From Gymnorhina tibicen (Eukaryota > Chordata > Aves > Passeriformes > Artamidae), in assembly GCA_013399875.1 (NCBI GenBank), contig VXAZ01001747.1, positions 564,646-628,645 of the forward strand: a stretch of DNA of 64,000 bases, in the 5' to 3' direction. Positions 35,501-47,300 of this stretch are shown here, piece by piece; position 1 is the stretch's first letter, and each line of letters starts with the position of its first letter. The translations under genes were made by a program, and so were the position numbers. The notes beneath the pieces were generated by a model. The model worked only from the letters and a program-made list of their open reading frames with translations, did no database searches and had not been told where the DNA came from.

Positions 35501-38240
35501 GTGGCACTCAGAGCTACAGGTGCTTTCCTACTGTACAGTTTCTCTACTTCAAGAGGTGATAAGGTAACCCACCTGTGGTCACTTGAATTCTGTGCACTCT
35601 TCTGCCCTCTCCTCAGTGCTCCATTCCTGAAGCTACTGAGCAAGAATGTGCTCAGCCTGGAGACAGCCACTTTGTGCACCCATGTCCTCCCAGAGCACGC
35701 AGGATCACAGATCCAGGTGTTCAGCACACATGGTCTCAGTCGTGAAGGCACAACAGGGAAGGCACCAGTGAATGGCCATTAAGTGGATGTGTTGAAGAAA
35801 GGCAAAGAGCCTTTGGGAGTACAGTGGAGATTGGCCCTTCAAGGGGAATGTGTGAGCAAAGGAGGGCTCTTCCTCCACCTGTCCTTGCATGACATAGGAG
35901 AGGGACCTTCAGGAAGCCTTTCTGGTGCTGTATTTTACTTCTTTCTCCGTAGCAAAGCCTGGGAAGGGTTACCTCACCTCATTTGCCAGCCCTAGCTCTG
36001 TGAGGTGCTGATTCCTGGGCAGCTGCCTTTGGCTTTCAAGTAGAAGAGAAATCTCTGTTCAGATAAAATGGACCCTTACAGCCTGGCAGGTGGAAAGTCC
36101 CAAAGAACAAAAACTGGAGCTGCCAAATAAATATTTTGCTTCCTTGAAATGCTCCATGCTGGAGTATTAGGTGCAGTTCTGATACCTGAGGTTTTTTAAA
36201 CTGACATGGTTTAATTTAAACCTTCCTGCTGTATGTGCATTTGCACGTGTGCATGGATTAGCAGAGCTCACAGTGCATGTTTGCACACACAACTGCTCTG
36301 GCCAGCTGTTTGGGCCTCCACGCTGCTAGCTATATTGATTGATTTAATTCTTCTGCTGGCTGCTGAGTAATGTGTGCCAAATGCAGAACTTGGATCTGCT
36401 CTATGAAAATAATATAAACAAATGTAACGGCCCTATAAAAAGGACATTCTTCTCTTTTGGCTGGAGGAAGATTCATGCTTGGTATTTGGGCACTGGCCTG
36501 CGTGGTGTCTTTCATTTTATTTTCTTGTCTGGGTTGGAATTGCTGGATCTGATAATGTGAATAAATAGGTTAACATTTTATTCCATGTGGAGTAAGAAAT
36601 GGTAAAATCTTTAAGTTGAAAGAGCTATGACATGTTATTTGTAAGGATGAGAAGCAGTGCACATATGGTTTGTAGTTTGAGTCTTCCCCATTCCATCAGT
36701 GACAGGAGTAATATGAGCTGAAATCACTGTGCTTACTGAGACCTCCATTTAGCCTCTGATTCCTTTAAAGTAGCAACATGCACACCTAATGAAGATTTAA
36801 AAGAAATACTTCAGCTATGTTAGATCATTATTTTGAGGATTTGTATATGCAAGGATTGATAGTTCCATCTTTATGCAAACAAGTATCAGTCACTTCATTC
36901 CTGTTACAGCAAAGATAAGTTGCATTTTCCGAAATCCTGTTTGCTGTGTATCATCTTAACTGGGGGAGGTCTGTACTTGTCCTTTCTTTTACTAAAGCCC
37001 TTATGATTGTGCTTAAGAAGAATCCTAACACCATTGTGTAATTAGTTTTTTCTTCCTCTCCTGGGTAAATGCTCTTCCTGCCATCTCATTGCCACCTCAG
37101 TCATCTGGTTTTGGAATTTCCTAGTCTTGGCTATGGGACTGCAGCTGCAGTTTATAGAGCTCAATTGACTTTTGCAGTTCTCCCCTAAGAACCACATTGT
37201 GTGTTTGTTCCTCCAGCTGTCTGACATCTATGTAAAGAGACAAGCTTTGTTTCCTCTAACCAGAGCTGTTTGAAACTGTGTAAGGGGTATTTGGTACTGA
37301 AGTTACAGACGTCTTACTATTATGTAAAAATGTGGTTGTGTCATATGTGTAACGAGTGAGAGCAGCCCTGCCCTCCCGTGGGTAGAAGGAGAACTCAGCT
37401 GCATGTGCAGTCCCAGCTCTGCTGATACTGGGAATGTTGTTTTCAGTCAAGAGTCTGGTTTATGGGGCAGAACAATCTAAATCCTGTTTTTCTCTGATGT
37501 TAAACACTTCTTCAGCAGCATGAAGCCTCAGGACAACCTTGTGGTTTGCTGGAGCTGTTTCCTTTCCTGAGTCTTGCTCCTATTTTTTTTTTTTCCCCAT
37601 TCTCCTTGTCCCCTGAGGGGGGACATGGTGCCTGGTCCCACCCAGTCAGCCTTTCCTTCTGGGAAGCAGTTTCTCAGAGCTGCTGGGATATGGAACATTG
37701 TTGGGAAGAGGTGATGTTGGCGGCCTGTGGATGTGTGTCACTGTTCAGGTGTGCTGAATTTGCAGTGATATGTACCAGTGTATCAAAGCAGACTTGTATG
37801 TGGTCACAGCCTATTAATAGGATTTATTTTTAATTCTAATCAGCCACTTAACCAAGTCATTTTAACCTGTCTCCCTCTGCCCTTGCTTTTCCTGAGATGA
37901 GTAGGACTTTCTTCATTTCTTTAGTTCTCTCCCATTCCTTACAACTTTTTGAGAGAGGTCAAGGAAACTTGGAATAAGTCTTTTATTCCTGGGAGGAAAA
38001 CCATGATTAAAATTAGCATTAGATGATGTCCCAGCCCAGGTGAGCAGAACCATCCACCTTCACTGGTGCTGCTGCTGGTGTCCAAAGGGTGAGGAGAAGA
38101 GGGGAGGATTCATTGAGGAGGGATATATGATTTTTTTCCATCATCCTGCCAAGCTTCCTCCAAAAGAGCCAAGACTGCTGACATGAGCAGAAGCTTGACC
38201 TGCAGGCAGCAGTGCCAAGTAATGCCGGCAATGTGTTTTA

Positions 38241-38640
38241 CACAAGGGTGTGCTAACCTCGGCATTTTTCCCGAGCTAGATCATTCCCACAAAAACAACT
38301 CTCTCCCCTCTCAGATGTAGACCGCAATAGAGGGCTTGGTTTGCAAGCTCTGATTTGATCAAACACGCCCAGCAGAAGACAAAATGGAATCGCAGCTTTG
38401 CAGCTTTAAAACGTGTCTGTTTCCTTTTGAGCCGCATAAATCAGGAGCGGTGGACTCTTCCTGCTCGGAGGTGCTCCAGTTGCATGTGATAAATTTTTCA
38501 TGGCAGGAAGAACGCGCTGTGTCAGTGTGTCATTAGATTTGATAATTCGCAGATCAGACCCAGCAAAATTATTTATTGCCTGGATTTACTTGTCATGAAA
38601 TTGCCTTAAAATATGGGTGGAAGAAACATCAAGTAAAGCA
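38241..38640. promoter_or_regulatory. Candidate conserved regulatory element with local CpG enrichment
   Basis: This 400-base block carries about a dozen CG dinucleotides in its first 300 bases while flanking kilobases have very few. It includes a TTTGATCAAA palindrome (38354-38363), a GCAGCTTT direct repeat (38393-38408), and TGATAA GATA-type sites near 38487 and 38540. It has no useful open frame. Retained CpGs and dense motifs are typical of vertebrate developmental enhancers. Function is inferred from composition only. Confidence 0.3.
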
Positions 38641-41600
38641 AAAAAATAAAAGGAAAATGCATTATTGGATTAACAGAATAAAAAGTCTTTGGGAATCGCT
38701 ATTTTATAACCTTTATTTATGTAGGTAGATTCAATTTCTTTAAACGAGTTTATACATAAATCAATGAACTGTATACATTAACCCAGAAGGATGCTCTCAG
38801 GAATTCCTCCTCAGTAACACTGGAAATGAATGACTTGGAAGAGGAGGAGAAGATTGCTAATGTTGGCAGTGTCCCTTCTCATTATGCTGGTGGCTTTTTG
38901 TGGGACTGTATTGAAATACAGGTTTTAACAGGGAATATATTTTTGAATTCGATAAGATTTTGTAATAAACCCCCAATATGAATATGAGATTCTACAATAA
39001 CTAGCATAAAAATTGGGAGAGTCATAAATCCTAATAATAAGAAATTTTTAGTGGCTTTTCTTTCTTTTTTGAATTGGGTATCCATATTGTTATTCATATT
39101 TAATTTAGAAAAATCCTATTATAGAGGTAACTGCCAAAACTTTATTCAGGATATTCCAAAAGACCCATTTATTTTCAGTCTGAAATTCAGCTCATAAGGT
39201 GAGCTATATTAGAGATGCTGTGCATGGGAAATTAGGCAGTGCTGTTAATTTGATCACCTGAGTATATATAAAAGTGTCTGTCAGGCTTAGGTAATAACCC
39301 CAGTGCTGTGTTATCTCCAAGGCACTCCTCTCAAGAACACTTTCTGTATTTTATTAAGTGCCTGAATGAATCTGGAGCTCAACCCTTTTCTAAATATGAG
39401 CCTTGGCACAGGGAACCTGAGTTTGGATTCTTGTTCTGTGGCACAACTCTTGTGTTACTGTAGGTGAGTCCGGAATCTGTCTGTGCCTCGCATCTGTAAC
39501 ATGGGGTAGAGACATCTGGTTTTGTAGCTCTGCAGTGCAAAGAAGCTGAAGAAACTGGAGAGCCACAGGTGCAGTGAGGAGTAATTTGAAGTATTTTAGC
39601 AGAGTGGTGAGCAGAGCTTTTCTTGAGACTCATTCGAAGGCCACTTTTATTCAGCCAGCATAGTAATGTACTGATGGAGGTTGATGTGTATCAGTGCTCA
39701 AACAAACAAGCAAAGAAATCTTCTGAGATTCAACTCTCCTCCCTATTTTTTCTACTGAAACAAACAAATTCGTAAAATGCTTTATTTTTGCAACCTTTTT
39801 TTTTTTTTAAATTCTTTAAACCAGATTTTATCTGTGCCCAGAAAAACAGTTAGCTATATTCTGAAGTATGTAATTTCTAAGCAAAATGTTGACAACTTTT
39901 GAGAATTTAGTGAAGCAAACCCTTTTTCTAGTGTTCATCAAGTACTGTAGAAAAGTTTGGGTTTTTTTCTATTTTCTGATGTAGGCTGTAGAAGCCAACT
40001 GTCACAAGTACCTCAGAGAAGGGGACAGACTCAGCAGGAACATGGAAGGGGTAGTGAGGATACGTCCAAATAAAGCCAGAAAAGGACTGTTCCACAAACT
40101 ACTGGATTGCACCTGAAGTGAGTGATTGGTGCACTCTCCATCCTAGTGTGTCCTGACTGGAAAATGCCAGGTTATAAAAACTAAAACCCTGAAAATTTAC
40201 TCCTCTCATCCCTTCCTTTGCTTTTTCCCTTCCTCCGTGGTCTCTGCATTATTTTCTATGATGGTTTCTATTCTGTTTGCAGCTAAATGTAATCTGCGGA
40301 GTAGTGTGGTATATCAAGCTCTCCTTTACTCTTTATTATTAATTTAACTGACTCATTAGGTTGATTTAAAGAGAAACTGAATGGGTATGAAATGCTAGAC
40401 TTCCTACTTGTTTGTTTTTTTTTTTAATAATAATGCCACTGCATTAAATCTGTATTAAGTCCTACAGCATCAATGGGATGGTTAGCACAAATGTACCATG
40501 TTGAATGAGCACACTAAATACTGGATTAATACACTGGAAGTGTCCACTTGTAAGGAATGAATAAGTCTACAGCAAGGTTTGCTCCTCACGTGACAGGTGC
40601 TCGCAGAACCCTTAAATCCCAGAGGTCTGTCAGGAGACAGAGGGGACACTTCAAATCGACCTTGAGGACAGGACAGCACCTCTGACAAACCCATCTCTCC
40701 AGCAGAGCAGGGCAGGTGTGTGGTGCCAGCTGTGTTTGTCTCTGCTCTGCTTCCTTGAGGAGCCACAGGGCAGTGCCAGGCTGGCATGAGATCACCTTAC
40801 CCAGTGCTCCAGCCTCTGCTGTGGAACTGCATGTGCTGCATCTCGACAGTAAGCCTGGAGGACACTCCTGGTTCTCCTTGGCAGGGCAGAGTGCTTCAAG
40901 GTATTCCAGAATGAACCTGCTGCAGGCTGTCAAATGCTTTTCTTGATCTGTGTGATAAGGACAGTGGTGATTTATCTTCAGTTTGGTTACGTCTCTTATG
41001 GTAAATCTGGTGAACAACCATTATCTTTCCCCTTCAAGTTTTTCCTTTGTTCTCTTGCGGATGGAAGAATAGATGACCAAGGGGCTTCTAAAAGACATAA
41101 TTGGCCTCAGGCACTTTTGCTGGTATTTTCTCCTGTCAGGCCATTTTCTTTTGGTTGTGGAGGCTTTTCCTAGGTACCTCCTTGGGCAAAGGGTTAAACC
41201 ATGTCCCTCATGCCAGGTTTTAGCATTTGAACATCTCATATTTAAATTACAGGTCTTCTTACTCTCTTAACTTCTCTCTCTTTTACCACTATTTTGTTAG
41301 AAACAACAGTGAACTATTTATTCCAGCAGAAATGATGAACCAAATTCCTTGCTGATACAAAACAGAGTTGGGAAACTTTAAAATAGTAAAATTCTGGATC
41401 ATTTGATCTTGCCTGTCTGTGTAGATACCACAGACTTTTTAAAATGCAAGTTGGGCAATGTCCAGGAGAGGCTGATGAGTTGCTAAGATCCCACATGAAG
41501 TTGGTAGTATAGCAAGGAATAAACCTTGCTATATGCTCCAGCCCACTGTGATACTTACAAGATGATTATTGAACTCCGCAATTTCTTCAGCTAAGGAAAG

Positions 41601-43254
41601 TCTCAGAGACCTTTATAGGCTGAGAAATGCCTCACAGGGCTGCAGAAGAAATAGTTTTCTCCTTTTTATGGGGACTCAAGAAGTGAAGGGCTTGATCTGT
41701 CCTTTCTGACTTCGGATTTTAATCCTGAGGTCGGGTGGCTCATCAGGAGTGAGGCCAAAAGCACCTAGGGACTCACTGACAGTGCAGAGGAGCAGTGCTT
41801 CCTCACTGTGCATTTCTCATTAGCCTTGCTGTAAATCTGCAGAGAAACAGCAGTGTAGGAGGGTGGTTCCCTGTAAGCTCAGTCTTTCAGCCCTGGCGAT
41901 CCAAATTCTTGTTCCTGCAAGTGCCCTTCCTGGAGAAGCTCTCCAGAGCAGCACAGGGAACTGGAAGAACAGGATTGCCAGCTACCAGGACTTGTGTTCT
42001 GAGAACTTTCATGTGGAACGTTTGCACATCTCTGCATCCTTTCTGGTTGAGTTGTGGGTTGTTCAGGTGCTTTGTGTGTCTCATTCTGCTAAAGCCAATC
42101 CCCATGTTGTTTTCCTGAAAGCTTTGCAGAATGCAGTCTACAAGTCTGCATTACCTGCTTTTCTTGTTTGCTGTTTTTGTCCCTCCCCCTTCTCCCATCC
42201 ATGTTAAGCCATTCACAAAGTATTATTCATTAGGAACTTGAGCATCTCCATCCTGAGTAAGGAAAAAAAAGCTTCTAGTGAGCCAGAACTTACTCATCCT
42301 ATCCTGTTTTTCTGCCTTCTAAGAAAAATGTGTATGGTCTAATCATAATTCCCCAGTGACCCATGAGCTGGGTCTAGCTGTGGTAATCAGAGCCTTATCC
42401 TGGGGCTGCCTGTCAGAGGTGGTTGTTAGCACAATTGATGCAGCAGACATCTGTCTCAGCTGAACTCTGCTTGTACCTTGTGAAGGAAAGTGAGCATTCA
42501 TTTGTATACATAACTTGGGAACAGGAGAGAATCCACAATTCCGTTGCCATCCTCTTTAACGAGCTATCATGGTATTTCATTAAAATAACATACACACTTT
42601 GAACTGTCACATTGCTGCACAAGGCACTGCTTCAGGAGCAGGAGGAAAAATTGCTTCATTGCGCAGGCTGCAATGCTGCTGCAGTTCATTGGGCTGCGTC
42701 TGAGGGGCATATGGGGATAAATTAGTGAGGGACAGAAAAATATTTTTTACTAGTATAATTCGGACCTTTTAAAATTTAAATATATAAAAAATCCTTTCCT
42801 CTCATTTTCAGAGAGATATTTTTATGTTGCTTTTGAAAACAACTCATACTTCTAACTCTTTCACAAAGAATATGCTTCTAGCACTACAGAATTTCCAACA
42901 AATATCAAGCTCTTGAGTCAAACACCCAGAGGCCATCATGAGGTTGAAAAGCACACAAACAAACTATTGTTAAAATTTGCTGATGCTGCTGGCATTGCCA
43001 AGGGGGCATCTTGTTGTTTTTTGCTCATGTGATTTAAAGTAATGAGAAAATTCAGAATGAGACAAATTAGGAGGCAGACCTTGTGAAAGGACCGGGCCTT
43101 CCCCACTGCCACTGAGTAGTGTTCAGACAAAGTGTACACAAAGGGGCCTGTTGCTAGATGGGCCAATGTGTTCTAAATACTTGATATCAGTAGCAAGGGA
43201 ATATAAGGATCATATTAGTGGAGCTGAGAGGGGGAGAGGAAAAAAGATAATTTT

Positions 43255-43420
43255 GAAAAAATCGAAGTCCCACAGCTATATTTATGATTTAAAGTCCCAA
43301 TCACATATGCATAAATTACTTTTTCTCAATAAATTATCACTACACTCAGCTTGTTCATGTGAAAATGAATTGGAAAGTGCATCATCCTGTGCAGCCAAGT
43401 AATTTTTTCCTCTTCTAAAT
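43255..43420. promoter_or_regulatory. Candidate regulatory block with POU-type site
   Basis: AT-rich non-repetitive block containing ATGCATAAAT (43307-43316), a POU/octamer-like sequence, plus AAATTA and TAATTT homeodomain cores. Suggestive of enhancer DNA but supported by motifs alone. Confidence 0.15.
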
Positions 43421-44352
43421 ATATTACACTGTTTAGATGAGTCTACAGTTTTGTGAATAGTGTGTGTATCAATATAAAATGAATCACCCTCACACATTCT
43501 TCTCAGGCCTTTATTTAACGCCTCCTTTGCTCAGCTTTTGAAATATAAGAATAGATCTTTGCCTGTTCTTGGTGAAAGTCTGGTATGTGAAGAGTCCTTT
43601 GTACCGTATTAATAAAATAGTTCAAACATCTGTCTAAAGCCTTCAGTATATCAGAAACTCAAGTGTGTGAAGCATCAGAATTCCATATTTGAAGACCATC
43701 AAACTCTTCTCTGTAATAAAAACAGAAGGGTGAAAAAACTCTGGAAGAAGCCAGTCATGCTTGTTGTCTTCACTGCGAGGGCATCTTAGCACAGCAATAC
43801 CAAGAACTTCCAGCATATGTTTACAGCACCGGGAAGTGGGTTTTATCCGCAATTTTCCTGGGGGGAGGGCAGGGAAGAAGGGCATGGACATGATGAGAAA
43901 TTGTCCAGGTCACTCACAACAGGTCAGGAGCTGGGCAGTATTTAATCTTTGTGCCTGGGCATTAAAGTGGACATTCTTCCCAGGGACTGGGCTGTCCTGT
44001 GTGCACTGCCTGTGGAGTTGCATTAATCTCCTTAGGAAGCAGTTTTCTTTAATTTTTTTTTCAGGGACTTTATTGTGTTTCCTTCAAAGCCAGAGCTGCT
44101 TACATCTTACTGAGGTGTTCTGTGTACTTGAAAATATATTGAATCTGAAGTTGCGTGCATGGCTCACATACCTTTTTGACTCCTTTTCCTTGTTTTTGTT
44201 TTCAGTGTTGTATTTTTCCAGTCTGTCTGTTTTTAGTCCCCTGTTCCTATCATAACACGCATGGTGTGCGTATTGGGCAGAGCAACCTGATTATTTCAAG
44301 CTCCAGTCTGGTTTCCTTTTTTTGTCCTTTTAAACCATGTTACTGGAGACTG

Positions 44353-44366
44353 GTAGCCATGGTAAC
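44353..44366. promoter_or_regulatory. RFX X-box-like motif
   Basis: GTAGCCATGGTAAC differs from the palindromic RFX consensus GTTRCCATGGYAAC at one position. No promoter or gene is recognisable nearby, so an enhancer role is speculative. Confidence 0.3.
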
Positions 44367-47300
44367 CCCCTTATCTGTGTTGAGAAATAAATACTAAAAA
44401 TTGCTTTTTTTACTATTTATATATAAAAATGTAGAAGCAAATAAAACCTGCAGTATATGACTCACTTAATATTTTCAAGTCTCCACTACTTCTGTTAAAT
44501 GTGGAACCAAATCATCTGAGGAAATCAAAACAAACTTAATTAACAAATTAATAAGCACATTTTGCTCCTTTTCAAGGGGTTTCCTGGCAATGTGCACAGG
44601 AGTTCAGCTGTATTCAGCTCCTGTTAGTTTATGTACCCCAAAGAGATGAGAGTGACTTTCCAGAGGGTCTCAGCTGGGACTGAACCCGAGTGATAGAGAA
44701 CTCCAAAAAGAGCCAGATCTGACTAAAGGTTTAGACTGAATATTGCTGTTTTTAATTTCTTTTTTAATCCGACTTTGTTCCAAAAAAGGCCTGTGTTTTC
44801 CATACCTCTGGATCAGCTCTTTGTTTTAGAAGAAGCTGAGAAATGCACCTGCTCTCAGTTAAAGTGAGCCTTTCCAAGATGGAATTACTGCAGGTGTAAA
44901 ATCTTTAATTACTGCACCTTGATATCTTGAGACTAGTGCATAATTCAGTGATTCCTCGTAAAACAAATCAATGTTTTCATTTCAATTCCCACCTAGAATA
45001 ACCCGCAGATTGCTTCAAAAACACTTTCTTCCTGTTCATTAGGGGACACATGGCTGCAAATACGTCTCTAATTGTACCTGCCTGGCTGCCATTGACTTAC
45101 TTTAAAGATGATGTGACATTAATTCTGCATACTCTGCTGACCACTGGGATCAGATACTGGGAAAGTGACTCAGACTGTCTCAAGGAATATCTCATCCAAG
45201 ATCTTCATTTGCTTTCCAGTAACTGGGCTGCAGCTGTTGCTAAACTCATCTGTGTTTTGTAAATGGTATTTCTAGCATGTCTTTTTAGGCAGATTCATTC
45301 CTCCTTTCTGCACCTGCCTCACTGGGTGGCAGAAGGTTTTGTTGGGAGAAACCAGCTGATATAATTGCTGGAAAAAGACACACAAGTTTTTGACCACATT
45401 TGTCTGTGCCTCACTGTTTAGTGAGTGTGCTCTTTCAATTCATCAATATCAGCTTCCATGAGAAAAATGGGAAGCAGAGGTTTTCATTGATGACATCTGA
45501 ATAGCTGGAGTTGGCAATGCTGTATTTTAAATTCGAATAATCTGCTGTTTCACTTTACACATGTGATTTTGTTTCTCTTTTTGGATTGGATGAGGATAAC
45601 TCTGGGATTTCAGTGAAAATGCTTTTGTATGTGAATTCTTTGCGTGTATGCCAACATATGATTAATATGCTCTTGTTTACAACATTCCTACTTACAACGT
45701 TATTTGCAAGAACTGTCACATAGTGCAAATACAAAAAGAACCCTGTGGACTCAGTAGGAAGAAAATTATTTTAAAATGTTTCTATTCACAGAAATATTTG
45801 TTTTGGACTAGCTCTATTTCAGACTTCTATTTTCTGTCCATGATAATGTGTGCATTTATTTTCCAGCAGAGCTCCTCCTCCACTTGCTGTTCCATTGCTC
45901 ACTGTCCCTCCTTCTATGTCTCTGATTCACTAATAAACTATTTTTGATTCTTGTCCCCTGCCTCAGCTCTTCAATTCCTGCTGACTTGCTGCAGCTTTGC
46001 CCTCTCCCCATAGCTTGTGTTACTGAGCACTGATTCTGGCTTGATTATTTTATTTCTCCTTTTCAGTAGTTCACATTGTTCTGAATGGCAGAGTGGCTCT
46101 GAAGCTTGCTCTGTGACCATCCCTGTTCTGACAGGCACCGCTCCAAATTAGGGACTCTGGCATCCAAATGGGACAATTTCTAGGCGTGATGTTGAAGGTT
46201 AAATTAGGAGCATCTGTTACTCCAGAAATGGGCTGCCCATATATAGTCTGAACTGATTAGCCAAAGGGGATTTAAGAACTTGTGGAATTGCCTGGGAAAG
46301 GAAAAGCAGGCAGCAGTGTTCGTGTATGTGCACAAGCACACATGCCTTTGCAAATATGTGAATTTAATCAGTAAGGTGTTTTATTTTTTTTTTGCCTATC
46401 ATGTATAAAGGGAGAAGTGAGCCATGGAAAAGTAACTCTTGGCTTTTGTTCTATTTTAGTAATTATCTGCTATTTCAAAGAGATTTCTATATGACAGCAT
46501 TAAGGACTTTACAGCAACATGGATTTGATTCTCAGAACAGTGTTGGGAGGCCTGTTTCCCAGGCTGGCCTGCTCCAGACCCTACATTTTGGCAGCAGAGC
46601 TCAGGAGCACAACCCAAGCACTGTCCCAGAACCCAGGCCCTTGCTGTCTGGTTTGCTCAGTCTCTAAATGACCTTGGCCTTTGAAAACTTTCTCTTTGGC
46701 TTGAGGTGCTGCTGTTTCATTTGAGCTTTTTCCTTTAGGAAAAGGGGGGCTTGCATTTCTTTGCAGGGATTTCTGATGTGAATGAGAGCTCAGATGCAGA
46801 AGGCTCAGCACTGCTCACAGGAGTTCTAAGTGTGTTAGAAGCTGTGCAAAGAGAGGGAAATTTGCTGCCACTCTGTAGAAGTTTCTTTGGCAGTTCTGGA
46901 AAAATCTTTCCTCTTCCTGAGCAGCACCTCAAGTCCATTCTCCCAGGGCAGAAGTGCAAAGATGGAAATTCTTGTTTAAATCTCTCACATTTCTTACGAG
47001 TACCTTGTCCCTGATATGTGCTATTTCATGCCCTTATGTGGAATCTGCTTGTCACTGATGCTGACGGATGCAGGATAAAGTGCACTTTCCTTTGGCTGTG
47101 CCAAGTGGATATGCAGCAGCGTGCTCAGCTAGGGAAGCCAACGGCAGATTCTGTGCAGAGCCAGGATTGTCTGAGAGAGCTTTTCTTTCTTAGAATTACC
47201 AATTTAAAGGGCATGTGTGCAGCTGCCTTGATGTGCTGGTAGGGATGTGGTAGTGGCCAGCAATTTGGTGTGAGGTGGATGAGCTGAGCCCACTCCTCCT

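Larger units (their letters stand above)
19978..38240. other. Long gene-poor interval, left part
   Basis: About 18 kb without a supported gene. Many open frames of 60-135 codons occur on both strands (the longest is 33338-33739 plus) with no recognisable domain and extensive overlap. Features seen are a 20-bp perfect palindrome (20796-20815), a T21 tract (26494-26514), a TA-rich patch near 31252-31280, and a CpG-poor homeodomain-motif-rich block at 36225-36430. I recognise no RAB11FIP4 exon, miR-193 or miR-365 hairpin on either strand. Confidence 0.6.

Noticed and set aside
43761..44255. 164-codon plus-strand frame, the second longest in the window
   Set aside because: Rich in Cys, Phe, Leu and Ser with no motif; no splice or promoter context. 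Expected by chance in T-rich DNA.
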